A stretch of 64,000 nt of DNA, from NCBI GenBank assembly GCA_002778195.1, contig PCDI01000001.1, positions 1,624,939 to 1,688,938 on the forward strand, given 5' to 3'. Made by a program: the position numbers and the translations under genes. Source of the DNA: Raffaelea ambrosiae. Taxonomy: Eukaryota > Ascomycota > Sordariomycetes > Ophiostomatales > Ophiostomataceae. Shown in pieces: positions 11,347-21,103 of the stretch (within the stretch, counting starts at the first letter, position 1; every line of letters begins with the position of its first letter). The notes under the pieces were generated by a model. That model did not search any database and was not told where the DNA came from. It saw only the letters and a program-made list of their open reading frames with translations.

Positions 11347-12744
11347 ATGAAGGCCTACGGCTCGGCTGCTGCTGTTGCAGCGTCCCTTCTCTCTCTGTCT
11401 GCCTCTGCCTCTGCGGCTGCCGTGCTGTCGCAGAACCTCGAGATCACCCGCGAGATGCTGGAGATCTCGGTCTTGGGCGGCCAGACCTTCAAGGCGCCGC
11501 AGATGGCCAACCCGAGCTTCATGACCATGGGCCGCGGACCCCGGGCGATGGCCAAGGCCTATGCCAAGTACGGCGTCGACATCCCGCCCAGCCTGCTGCT
11601 CATTCTGGAAGAGCTCCTCCAAGCTCTCGGCATCACAATTCCCGGTCTCGGTACGGGTACAGGCACGGGCACGGGCTCCGGCACGGGCTCCGGCCGGGGC
11701 AACGGCACGACCAATGCCAACCAGACGGCTGGCGCCAACCAGGGCATGGTGGCGGCGGTGCCGCAGATGTTCGACAGCGAGTACCTGGCGGCGGTCAGCA
11801 TCGGGACGCCGCCGCAGACGCTGATGCTGGACTTTGACACGGGCTCGTCGGACCTGTGGGTGTTTAGCAGCGAGACGCCGCAGACGCAGCAGTCGGGCCA
11901 GACGGTGTACAACATTGGGCAGAGCTCGACGGCGCAGAAGCTGCAGGGGGCGACGTGGAGCATCCGCTACGGGGACGGCAGCGGGTCGTCGGGGGACGTC
12001 TACATGGACACGGTCAGCGTGGGCGGGGTGACGGTGGCGCAGCAGGCGGTGGAGTCGGCGCAGATGGTGTCGGCGTCGTTTGGCAACGACACGGCGTCGT
12101 CGGGCCTGCTGGGGCTGGCGATGAACACGATCAACCAGGTGCAGCCGACGCCGCAGAAGACGTTTTTCTCGAACGCGATGGAGGCGCTGGCCATGCCGCT
12201 GTTCACGGCCAACCTCAAGCGCAGCCAGGCGGGCAACTACAACTTTGGCTTCATCGACACGACCGAGTTCACCGGGTCGCTGTCGTTTGTCGACGCCAAC
12301 ACGACGGCCGGCTTCTGGCAGTTTGAGGGGGCCGGCTTTGCGGTGGGCAATGGGTCGGCCATCACATCGGCCCCCCACCAGGCCATTGCCGACACGGGCA
12401 CCACGCTGCTCATGCTGCCGGACGCCATTGTCGAGGCCTACTACCAGCAGGTGCCGGGCGCGCAGAACAGCGCGACGTTTGGCGGCTACGTGTTCGACTG
12501 CGACGCGACGCTGCCGGACCTGACGCTGGCGATCGGGTCGTACAAGGCGGTCGTGCCCGGCACGCTGATCAACTTTGCGCCGGCCGACGGGACCAGCACG
12601 GCGACGGCGACGACGTGCTTTGGCGGCCTGCAGTCGGGAGCCGACCTGCCGTTTGCCATCTATGGCGACATCTTTTTGAAGAGCCAGTTTGTGGTGTTCC
12701 ACGGGGGCAATGCGCAGCTGGGATTTGCGCCGAAGCCTGTTTAG
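11347..12744 (+). CDS. secreted pepsin-like aspartic protease (family A1)
   Basis: This single-exon gene encodes 465 residues. Residues 1-24 form a signal peptide (basic start, Ala/Leu/Ser core, AlaSerAla end). A pro-region follows, carrying the low-complexity stretch GTGTGTGSGTGSG near 103-115. The mature enzyme has the two catalytic motifs of A1 proteases: DTGSSDLWV with Asp164 and DTGTTLLML with Asp349. The flap tyrosine is in IRYGDGS (Tyr208). The chain ends in FAPKPV, where aspergillopepsin-like enzymes also end. The enzyme is expected to cleave protein extracellularly at acid pH. No GPI-attachment tail is visible, so it is probably soluble. The GT/GS-rich insert before the catalytic core is longer than in most penicillopepsins. 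Confidence 0.93.
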   Translation: MKAYGSAAAVAASLLSLSASASAAAVLSQNLEITREMLEISVLGGQTFKAPQMANPSFMTMGRGPRAMAKAYAKYGVDIPPSLLLILEELLQALGITIPGLGTGTGTGTGSGTGSGRGNGTTNANQTAGANQGMVAAVPQMFDSEYLAAVSIGTPPQTLMLDFDTGSSDLWVFSSETPQTQQSGQTVYNIGQSSTAQKLQGATWSIRYGDGSGSSGDVYMDTVSVGGVTVAQQAVESAQMVSASFGNDTASSGLLGLAMNTINQVQPTPQKTFFSNAMEALAMPLFTANLKRSQAGNYNFGFIDTTEFTGSLSFVDANTTAGFWQFEGAGFAVGNGSAITSAPHQAIADTGTTLLMLPDAIVEAYYQQVPGAQNSATFGGYVFDCDATLPDLTLAIGSYKAVVPGTLINFAPADGTSTATATTCFGGLQSGADLPFAIYGDIFLKSQFVVFHGGNAQLGFAPKPV

Positions 12745-14380
12745 AGGGGAGTGCTGAAGAGAACCAGAGAGAAGGGAGCGGAAGTATGGTCAACGAGTGA
12801 AGACCAGGGGGGGGGGGGGGGGGTAGGGGGGTGAGCTCTCCCTCGTGGGTGGTAGATGTCCATACTTTGCGTGTGTGTTTGTGTTTGATTTTCTGATTGT
12901 TGATTTCGTTGATATTCTATTCTCTTTCTCGTGTTTCTTCACTGGACATGGTTTCTTGGTTGCAGACAGTCCTCTGGTGTGATGGGGAGAATGCGGTGTC
13001 TCCCGATCCGGGACAGGTTAGACAAGGGGATCTTCGGGGCTGGCCCAAAAGAAGGGTGGTTAGCTGGCTTGTCACTGGCACGTCAGCCAAGACAATGAAT
13101 GCATGAAATAAAAAAAGGCTCGTTTGCAGACAGTCCGAAGTTTTCTTGTTGTTGCCATACCACGGAACGCATGTCACGATGTTCGGGAGCGGTCCTCTGT
13201 TGAACCGTTGGCGTACCTCATGACCGGGTTTGGAAGCAAGCAGCGGGAAATTCTCTGTGTCAACAGCCTGGCCTGGCCGAGTGCTTGGAAAACAGCCTAT
13301 GAAGAGAATCGTACGAAACACCTTGTTTTCCACTTGTTCGCAGTGACACCCGCTTCGCAGCAGGCGAGGTAACGAGGCTGCCGGTTGGGGAGTCTGTCCA
13401 ACCAGTGGTCTGCGTCTGCAAATGGTCTGCTATTGGGATCCAAAGGCGCACTGCCTACTAGTGAGGACTCCCAAACTGCGCCTTTGCGAAGTCCACTGCG
13501 GCCCCGCCCATGGCGCACTGCACCCTGCGTGGATCTGCTGACAAAGAGGGGCACAAGCCGTACAAGGAGGGCACGCGAGGCTGTGCTGCCTGGGAAGAGT
13601 CCGCTGCCGGGAGCATAAGGTCCCCCCCCCTCGCTAGTGGGTCGATGCTAGCGTACGGGAGGGGTGAGGAGGCAAAGCCTTTGGGCTTGCGTCACGGGTG
13701 CCCTGTGCGTGCCCTGTGCGTGCGTGCGTGTGTGTTTTTTTACGTAGGTGCCCCCCCGCAGCGAATCAGCGACGCCTTTGCGCGGACACGGCCGCCCCCC
13801 CAACTGTGGGCAGCCCACGGGCCAGCAGGCAAACAGGCCAACACGGGCAAATCATGTTCCTCGTAACACACTGGTACCGCATACGAGAGACACACCGGCG
13901 ACCCATATCCAGGGAAGACGAGGCGGCGTCCTTTTGCCAAACATGACGTGGACCTCTCCTTGGGCGGGGAGCGGCCAAGCCCGATTTTGAGGAGGGCCAG
14001 TGTTTTTTGTGTTTTTTTCTGGTCTTTGGCTGGGTCGGACTGCCTTTTTGGCTTCTGCCTTTCGATCTAGATATACTGCCGCTCTTCCTCGTGTGTGTCT
14101 TATCTGGCTGCCTTCTCACGAAGTCATGACGTGTCTCCGAGATCTCGGCTCTGGGTTTTGACCGTCTTGCGGTCTGGTTGGACTCTGGTCTTCGGGGCTT
14201 TTTCGTCCCTTTTCGTTTTCTTCTCACGATCTCACGACCTCGTCACTTGTTTTTTCTTTTCTTCTTGTTCGTCTCTTTGTCCTCTCTTCTATCTCCTCGT
14301 CGACAGGCCTCACCGCCTCTTGCGTTGACCTCTCGAGTCGACCTCGGGCGTTGACCTCTTGTCGTCTCTTCTCACCTCTT
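12745..14380. other. intergenic region
   Basis: I see no supported gene. The stretch begins with the protease 3' region, including a 17-G tract at 12807-12823, and ends in CT-rich sequence leading into the Wss1 gene. Short overlapping frames near 13500-13990 lack any recognisable domain. Confidence 0.6.
12807..12823 (+). repeat. poly-G tract (17 G)
   Basis: A run of 17 G lies about 60 bp beyond the aspartic protease stop codon. It is followed by more G-runs (GGGGGG) within 10 bp, so a G-quadruplex could form on the coding strand. Confidence 0.9.
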
Positions 14381-14517
14381 CTCTACATTCCTCTTGGCGT
14401 CTCTTCTCCCTTTTCCTCTACGTTCCTCTTGTCTCTTCTCCCTTTTCCTCTACGTTCCTCTTGTCTCTTCTCCCGTCTCCTCTACGTTCCTCTTGTCTCT
14501 TCTCACTTCTCCTCTAC
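14381..14517 (+). repeat. 32-35 bp pyrimidine minisatellite in the WSS1 leader
   Basis: Four head-to-tail copies begin CTCTAC(A/G)TTCCTCTTG and continue with TCTCTTCTCCC or a close variant. The array ends about 20 bp before the WSS1 start codon, so it probably lies in the promoter or 5' untranslated region. The coding strand is almost free of purines. Confidence 0.85.
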
Positions 14518-14535
14518 ACCCCCCCCCTCGCCACC

Positions 14536-16587
14536 ATGCCGGACCACGACCCCTGCGTCCTCGCCTACTCCCACCTCCACGACTTCCCGCGCGCCCCCGA
14601 GGCCCTCCACACCCTCCGCCGCGTCGCCTCCCTCGTCAAGCCGCTCATGCGCGCCCGCCGCTGGACCGTCGCCGAGCTCGCCGAGTTCTACCCCGACCAG
14701 CCCAACCTGCTCGGCCTCAACATCAACAAGGGCCAGCGCATCCTGCTGCGCCTGCGCTACCCCGGCGACGCCACCCTCTTCCTGCCCCTCGAGCAGATCG
14801 CCGACACCCTGCTGCACGAGCTCGCCCACATCGTCCACGGGCCCCACGACCAGATCTTCCATGCCCTGTGGAACCAGCTGCGCGACGAGCACATGGCCCT
14901 GGTGCTCAAGGGCTACACCGGCGAGGGCTTCCTGAGCGAAGGGAGACGGCTGGGCAGCAGCCACGGGAGCAGCCACGGGAGCAGCCACGGGAGCAGCCAC
15001 GGGAGCAGCCACGGCTCCGGAAACCACTACCGCAACGTCACCCTGCATGACGCCCGGCGGCTGGCCCGTCAGGCGGCCGAACGGCGACGGACCCAGCAGT
15101 CGACCATCCTGGCCGGCGGCGGCGACGGCGGCGTCCGTCTCGGCGGGGCGGCACCCGGGCCCGGCTTCGACCTGCGCCACATCCTCGCCGATGCCGTCTC
15201 CCAACGACACCCTGGGTCCCCGCCTGGGTCCTCGCCCGGGTCCCGGCCCGCGGGCCCCCGCTCATCCTCCCCCGGCTGTGCCACCTCCAGCCGCCAGTAC
15301 GACGACCAGGCCCGCCGTGCCCTCGCCGAACAGGCCACCCGCAACGGCTTCCGCACCCAGGCCGAGGAGGACGCCGCCAACGACGCCGCCATTGCACAGG
15401 CCCTGTGGGAGCTCGTCCAAGAAGACGAGCGCCGGCGGCTGGGGCCGCGGTACATTGCACCGACCGCGGAGCACCCGGAAGGCAACGGCGGGTGGTATGG
15501 TGGAAGAGGAGGAGGAGGAGGAGGGGACGGCCTCGGCGACCATCGGCCGTTGCCCGAGGTGTTCATGACGTCGGCGATTTTGATTTCCGACGACGACGAG
15601 GACGACGACGATCGTCCTCGTCGTGACCACCACCGTCGTGACCATCGTGACCAACCTAGCCGCAGCCACAGCCAGAGCCACAGCCAGAGCCAGAGCCACA
15701 GCCAGAGCCGGCGGACTTCGTTCTCTTCACGACGGCCCGCGGCACCTCCGCCGCCACCGCCGCCGCCGCCGCCAAGACCCGTCATGCTGTCCCCGATGCC
15801 CTCGTCGCCGCCTCCAAGATGGGGCATGGGGCCCCCGGCACCGGCATCGTCGTCTCGTCCGTCCTCTTCCTCGGCGCATGGCTGGACCTGCACGGCCTGC
15901 ACGCTGCACAACCCCGGCGGGTTTCTCTGCTGCGACGCCTGCGGCGCCACCCGCCCGGGCAAGAACAACAGCATCAGCAACGGCCGGCATTACAGCCAAG
16001 GCCAAGAGCGGGCAGGAGGAGGCGGGCCGGGCGGGCCGAGCCACGCGGCTGCCTCCCATGCCTCGCTGTCGCGGTCCCGGTCCCTGTTTGGTGGGGGGCG
16101 ATCCTCGTCCAGCGTCGTGGGGGGCGGAGGATTTTTTCAGCCGCCGCCGCCGCCGTCCAGCTCCCGACGACCATCGGCTCTGGCTGTGAGTGCGTCGCTG
16201 GCCAACTCGCTCAGGAAGGACCACCACCAAAAGGACAAGAAGGACAAAAAGGACAAAAAGGACAAGAAGGTGACGTGGACGCCGTCGACGACGTCTCGGA
16301 CGAGGCGAGGAAGCCACAGCGGCGGCGGCGGCGGCGGCGGCAACAGCAGCAGCGGCGGCGGCGGCGGGAGCCGGTCCAAAAGTGGGCCGTCACCATCATC
16401 ATCATTATCATCATCGTCATCATCATCGCCGTCCTCGTCTCGGACGGTCTACCCGCGAGGGGACCATTCTTCCTCCTCCGCCGCGGCGGGGATGTGGACG
16501 TGCTCGTTCTGCGGGCGGGCCATGGAGGACCAGTGGTGGACCTGTGACCTCTGCGGCAAAATCAAGAACGACTGGCGGGAACGATAA
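14536..16587 (+). CDS. WSS1: Wss1-like WLM metalloprotease (DNA-protein crosslink repair)
   Basis: One exon encodes 683 residues. The N-terminal WLM domain has the zinc-protease motif HELAH with third ligand HGPHD (His94, His98, His104; Glu95 catalytic). In yeast, Wss1 degrades proteins trapped on DNA and works with SUMO and Cdc48. ILIS followed by an acidic run (347-358) looks like a SUMO-interacting motif. There are two RanBP2-type zinc fingers: WTCTAC...CCDAC near 448-475 and WTCSFC...CDLC near 653-675. Between them lie Ser/His, Ser/Gln and Lys/Asp repeats, likely disordered, including SSHG x5 at 141-160. I start at the ATG with context CCACC because the WLM homology begins there. The frame is open further upstream, but only through the CT-rich leader. 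The protein is longer than yeast Wss1 (269 residues) because of the inserted repeats. Confidence 0.9.
   Translation: MPDHDPCVLAYSHLHDFPRAPEALHTLRRVASLVKPLMRARRWTVAELAEFYPDQPNLLGLNINKGQRILLRLRYPGDATLFLPLEQIADTLLHELAHIVHGPHDQIFHALWNQLRDEHMALVLKGYTGEGFLSEGRRLGSSHGSSHGSSHGSSHGSSHGSGNHYRNVTLHDARRLARQAAERRRTQQSTILAGGGDGGVRLGGAAPGPGFDLRHILADAVSQRHPGSPPGSSPGSRPAGPRSSSPGCATSSRQYDDQARRALAEQATRNGFRTQAEEDAANDAAIAQALWELVQEDERRRLGPRYIAPTAEHPEGNGGWYGGRGGGGGGDGLGDHRPLPEVFMTSAILISDDDEDDDDRPRRDHHRRDHRDQPSRSHSQSHSQSQSHSQSRRTSFSSRRPAAPPPPPPPPPPRPVMLSPMPSSPPPRWGMGPPAPASSSRPSSSSAHGWTCTACTLHNPGGFLCCDACGATRPGKNNSISNGRHYSQGQERAGGGGPGGPSHAAASHASLSRSRSLFGGGRSSSSVVGGGGFFQPPPPPSSSRRPSALAVSASLANSLRKDHHQKDKKDKKDKKDKKVTWTPSTTSRTRRGSHSGGGGGGGNSSSGGGGGSRSKSGPSPSSSLSSSSSSSPSSSRTVYPRGDHSSSSAAAGMWTCSFCGRAMEDQWWTCDLCGKIKNDWRER
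14956..15015 (+). repeat. 12-bp tandem repeat x5 inside WSS1 (SSHG repeats)
   Basis: Five nearly identical 12-bp units (AGCAGCCACGGG) encode Ser-Ser-His-Gly repeats just after the protease core. Because the unit is a whole number of codons, copy number can vary without shifting the frame. Confidence 0.9.
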
Positions 16588-17181
16588 GAGCAAGAGACAA
16601 GGTTGCCTTGTTGGCCGGAAAGGAACGGGAAAGGACGTTTGGGGGGGGAGGGGGGGGAGCATGGTCTGGCATACGGACGAAGCCTGCATCACCGACGGCA
16701 TCACCGACTGCATCACCGACTGCATTGAGAAGCATTTCATCGGAAGGGGGTGTTGGTGTTGAGAAACAGGAGGCATGGTTGCGGTCTGCATTGGCATCGA
16801 CCCCTAGCGATAGGCATCTCGGGATCTTTTTTTGGGGGGGAGAGATTGTACGCATTGCACTGAAATGACATGAACGATTTATTGATTTGCGGTCGTCTTT
16901 GAACGCCTTTCTGGACTCGGGTTATTTTTTTTTTTCTGGGTTGATGTATATTTTCTCTACTCCTGGGTCGCTGTGCTCTTTACCAAATATAATCACAAGC
17001 AAACAAGCAAACAAGCAAACAAACAAACAAAAAACATAGTCCTTTACACAGCCCAGTTTACAACCAAAGCGCCTACTTTTTCTTTTTTCTTTTTTTCTTT
17101 TTCTTTTTTTCCCCCCCTTTCTCCTTCCCTAGTATCAGTTTCGTTCTGTGGTCCTACTCTCCTGTCTTTTCCCAGTCCTCT
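16588..17181. other. convergent 3' intergenic region between WSS1 and HIS4
   Basis: These 594 bp separate two convergent genes. They contain G-runs, a short GCATCACCGACT-type direct repeat near 16685-16724, an (AAAC)n run near 17000-17030 and T-rich sequence. I see no gene. Confidence 0.7.
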
Positions 17182-20038
17182 CTACGCATCCAGCGTGGCC
17201 AACCGGATGCTGACCGCCCGTCTGTGGGCCTCCAGCTCCTCCACCTTGGCCAGCTCCATGACGGCCGTGCCGACGTTGCGCAGGCCCTCGGCCGTGAGGT
17301 TCGAGCTGGTGATGTGCTTGACAAACGAGCCCAGGTTGACGCCCGAGTATTGCTTGGCAAAGCCGTACGTAGCTGGGAGGGGGGTGTTAGTCGAAGGGAA
17401 AAACAAAGGAAGGACGAACGAAGAAGGGGAAGAAGGGGAAGAAGGGAAAGAAGGGAAAGAAGGGAAAGAAGGGAAAGAAGGAAAAAGAAGGGAAAGAAGG
17501 GAAAAGAAGGGAAAGAAGGGAAAAGAAGGGAAAGAAGGGAAAAGAGAAGGATACGAAAATTGGGGCCCAAGGGGGGGAAAACCTACGCAGTGAGTGGTTC
17601 ACACCGGCCGAGTAGTCGCCGACGCTCTCCGGGGTCCAGGCGCCCACAAACACGCTGCCGGCATTGAACACCTGGGGCACCACGCTGGGCGCGTCGCGCA
17701 CCTGCAAGATCAGGTGCTCCGGCGCATAGTCGTTGCTCACGGCCAGCGCCTCGTCGACCGTCTGCACCTGCACGGTGACCGAGTGGGCAATCGACTTGCG
17801 CACAATGTCCACGCGCGGCAGCGCCTCGGCCTGGTGGTGCAGCTCGTCCTCGATGGCGGCCAGGTGGGCCTCGTCCAGGTCGACGGCCAGCAGCACCACC
17901 TGGCTGTCGGCGCCGTGCTCGGCCTGCGACAGCAGGTCCGACGCGACAAAGGCCGGGTGGGCGTCGGCGTCGGCCACCACCAGCACCTCCGACGGCCCCG
18001 CCGGCATGTCGATGCCCACGCCCGCGTTGGCGTCGTTGCTCACCAGCATCTTGGCCGCCGTCACAAACTGGTTGCCCGGCCCCAGGATCTTGTCCACCTT
18101 GGGCACGCTCTCCGTGCCGTACGCCAGCGCCGCCACCGCCTGCGCGCCGCCCGCCAGCACAATGCTCTCGGCACCCACCTTGTGCGCCACGTACACAATC
18201 TCCGGCGTCACCGTGCCGTCCGCCCGCGGCGGCGACGCCAGCACAATCGTGCCGCAGCCCGCCACCATCGCCGGCACGCCCAGCATCAGCGCCGTGCTCG
18301 GCAGCACCGCGGTGCCGCCCGGCACGTACAGGCCCACGCGCGCAATCGGCCGTGAGAACCGGCTGCACACCACGCCCGGCATCGTCTCCACGGCCAGCGG
18401 CTTCTCCTCCTTTTGCGCCGCGTGGAAGCGCCGGATGTTCTCAAACGACAGGTCAATCGCCGCCTGCGTCGCGGGCGCCAGCTGCATCAGCTCCGGCGCA
18501 AAGGGGGCCCGCAGCACCGGCGACGTCAGCGACGTCGCCTTTTCAAACTTGTGCGTGTATGACAGCAGCGCCGCGTCGCCGTTTGCGCGGACGTCCTCGA
18601 TGATGGGCACCACGATCTTCTGGATCGCCTCGGACGACTTCTGCGACGGCCGCTGCAGAGCCGCCTGGATGTCGGCGGTCGACACCTTGGCCGCGTCGAT
18701 GCGCTTCATCTGGATGCGGCCGGTCTCTTTTTCCGGCGTAGAGGCAGCAGGAGCGGCAGGAGCAGCAGGAGCAGCAGGAGCAGCACCATGGCCGTTTCCG
18801 TTTGTTGCCGCCGCCGCCGACTCCAGGCCGACCTTCTCGGCCCACTTCGGCTTCGCGTTGCCCGGGCGGCGCTTCACCTTCTTGTGCTTGGCGTCGAGGC
18901 TGCGCTCGACGTCGGCCAGGCGGCCCCCCGACGCCACGACCTTGGTCAGCGCAAAGTAGATCAGGTCGGCGGCCTCAAAGGCCACGTCCTGCGGCGTCGT
19001 GGCCTCGCACAGCTCCTCGGCCTCCTCCATGATCTTGGCGCGCAGCAGCTTCTCGTCGCTGAACAGCCGCGCCGTGTACGAGCCCGCGGGCGCCGACTGG
19101 CGGCGCTGCGCGAGCGTCTGGTCCAGGCGGGCGACGCCGTGCAGGCTGCCGAAGCAGCCAAACTGGTCGAGGTGGCAGAAGCGGCGGCCGAGCTGGCGCA
19201 CCACAAAGCAGAGCGCGTCGCGGTCGCAGTCCAGCGAGATGCGCAGCAGCGTCTGCGTGTCGCCCGACGAGGCGCCCTTGTACCACAGGCCGCGCTTGCG
19301 GCTCTGGTACACGCCCGTCTGCGTCCGCAGCGCCTCGCCCACGCTCTCCTCGCTGCTGTACACCAGCCCCAGCGCCATGCCGGACTCGTCCGTGACCACC
19401 GTCGGCATCAGCTGGTCGGGCCGGTCCACGTTCCAGCCGGCCGCCAGAAGCGCCGCCACAGACAGCCTCGTGCCCGCCGCCGCCTCCTCTTTCCGGGTCG
19501 TCAGCGCCGTCGAGGGCAGCACGGGGACCGCTCCGCTGGCGGAGGCGCTCTTCACGAAGGCGGCGAGGTCCGAGGTCGTCATCGTCGTCGTCGGCTGCAC
19601 GAAAAGTGTGCCGGCAGCCTTGTCGGTCGTGAGCGCGGCCACGCTGGCGGCGGCGTCGACGACACCGGACACAAACAGGCCCTGCTCGGTGACCGTCGGC
19701 GATGCTGTGCCGGCCTGGGCACTCGTCGTAGCCGGCGCCACCCGCGCCGGGAAGGCGTCGAACTCGGACAGCTGCTCGGGCAGGACAAAGGCCTTGTAGG
19801 CGCCGCTGTTTAATAGCGAGGTCACATCGTCAGCTGATAGGCTGGTGGCGTCGACGAACACCGTCAGGTCGCTGCCGTGGGCCGTCACGAAGCGCTGCAC
19901 CTGCGGCAGGTTCGCGGGCGAGGCCTGGACGAGGACGGTGCCCAGGCAACCAACCTCAGCAGCCGTCAGGCCATCCTGCAAGCTGTCGAGGCTGGGGGGA
20001 ATGCTGACGATAAACGGCAGCGGTAGAGTGGACTCCAT
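17182..20038 (-). CDS. HIS4: trifunctional histidine biosynthesis enzyme (HIS4 / his-3 type)
   Basis: The exons are 20038-17587 and 17372-17182, encoding 880 residues. The 214-bp intron starts GTAGGT, ends CCCAG and has branch CTAAC; splicing restores NHSL-PTYGFAK. The protein catalyses steps 2, 3 and 10 of histidine synthesis. The N-terminal region is followed by phosphoribosyl-AMP cyclohydrolase (about 205-298, with GLWYKGASSGDTQ). Next come phosphoribosyl-ATP pyrophosphatase (about 310-400, with EEAEELCEA), an Ala/Pro linker (about 415-435) and histidinol dehydrogenase (about 455-880, with KILGPGNQF, AGPSEVLVVAD and EHGADSQ). The start at 20038 matches the family; an in-frame ATG 20 codons upstream is unlikely. 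The intron is filled by a homopyrimidine repeat. A TGACTC element lies about 200 bp upstream. Confidence 0.95.
17419..17550 (-). repeat. homopurine/homopyrimidine repeat inside the HIS4 intron
   Basis: The plus strand is an almost unbroken series of GAAGGGAAA-type units, so the HIS4 transcript carries a pyrimidine repeat of about 130 nt between donor and branch site. Mirror-symmetric purine tracts of this kind can form triplex DNA. Confidence 0.9.
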
Positions 20039-21103
20039 GGTGTAGTGATGGCAAGTCGTTGGATCTCGAATGGCCACCCCGCCCCAATTGGTTGTCAAGG
20101 GCCAGGGAAAATACCAGGAATTGGGTTGTCGGGGACTTGCAGAGGAAGGGGAGCAAGTCAGGAGAGAGCACGAGAGGGAAAGTGGGAAGACAAAATAGAA
20201 AGACAGGAAGTCCGGAAAATTTCGTCAAGAAAAAGAGTCATAACTGATTTAGAGGGTCTGGATTTGCCTTTCTTGGGTCGGTCGTTCTTTCCCTAATCAG
20301 GGTCGATCAGTACACCACTCCCGGACCCCCCATAATAATAATACGGTGTAGTTAGCAGTTATGGGCATCTCTTGCAAGTCGGCCTGCCCGTTCGCCCCCA
20401 ACGGCCTTGGCGGGGTGGTGGCAGAAAAAAAAAATTCAGATACTCAATTGTAGAGGCTAAGGCAAAAGGCGTGTCAGTGATTGGCCCTGGACGCCCGCCC
20501 CAGAGCAGCTCTTGGCCGATGTGCGGCGACTGCCCGTTTTATCGATAGACGCCACACATAGCCAGCTAGTTAGCACATGTGTGGCTGGTGTGTCTGTCTT
20601 GCGGGTCCTGTCGCGAAAGGCTGGCAACGACCACTTCTGACTTCATCGCACAAACGAAAGAGCTTCGCATCGCGGCCAGCTTCCCCCGACTTTTCCTTGG
20701 CGAACACCGCGACCATCCGGCCCATTGCGAAACGGGAACTTAAAAGAAAAGACAGAAACCCGATGATACCCATTGGAAATTGCCGGCCATCACCAGCCAC
20801 TTCTCGCCGCCACTCTTTGCACGTCTTGGGCTCCTGACGAGCACCCGTCTGCGCCGGTTCGTTCATCTCGTCCGAGGCAGAAGCGAATCTAGACGGCCGC
20901 CTGCAATTGCAGGAGAGAAACACAACTTCTGTTGCAAGCTGTGTGCCAGGCGTTGTGTGACGAAGATCTGACACCAGCTTTGCCGAAGCCAGCACCGAAC
21001 GGCAGTCGCGACACGAGGCGACAGCGAACAACGCGCCGACCTCGAATAGCTACACCAACACCACCACCACCGCAATCACAATCACAACCACAACTACCAG
21101 ACC
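20039..21103. other. divergent promoter region of HIS4 and TAF9
   Basis: About 1.07 kb separate two divergently transcribed genes, so both promoters should lie here. Just before TAF9 is a CAC/ACAA-rich leader (21050-21100) typical of fungal 5' untranslated regions. I see no other gene. Confidence 0.65.
20235..20240 (-). promoter_or_regulatory. TGACTC Gcn4/CPC1-type element upstream of HIS4
   Basis: Read on the HIS4 strand the site is ATGACTCTT, about 200 bp before the start codon. It matches six of the seven bases of the TGACTCA consensus bound by Gcn4/CPC1 (CpcA). Six-base matches are common by chance, so the call rests on its position before a histidine gene. Confidence 0.35.

Noticed and set aside
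14359..14535. Upstream in-frame ATG adding 59 residues to Wss1
   Set aside because: The extension is only the translated pyrimidine minisatellite. The WLM homology and the CCACC start context begin at 14536.
18788..19813. Long antisense frames within HIS4 (and similar ones inside PAH1, GH47 and WSS1)
   Set aside because: GC-rich third codon positions remove stops on the other strand. These frames show Arg/Ala-rich composition without domains, typical of shadows.
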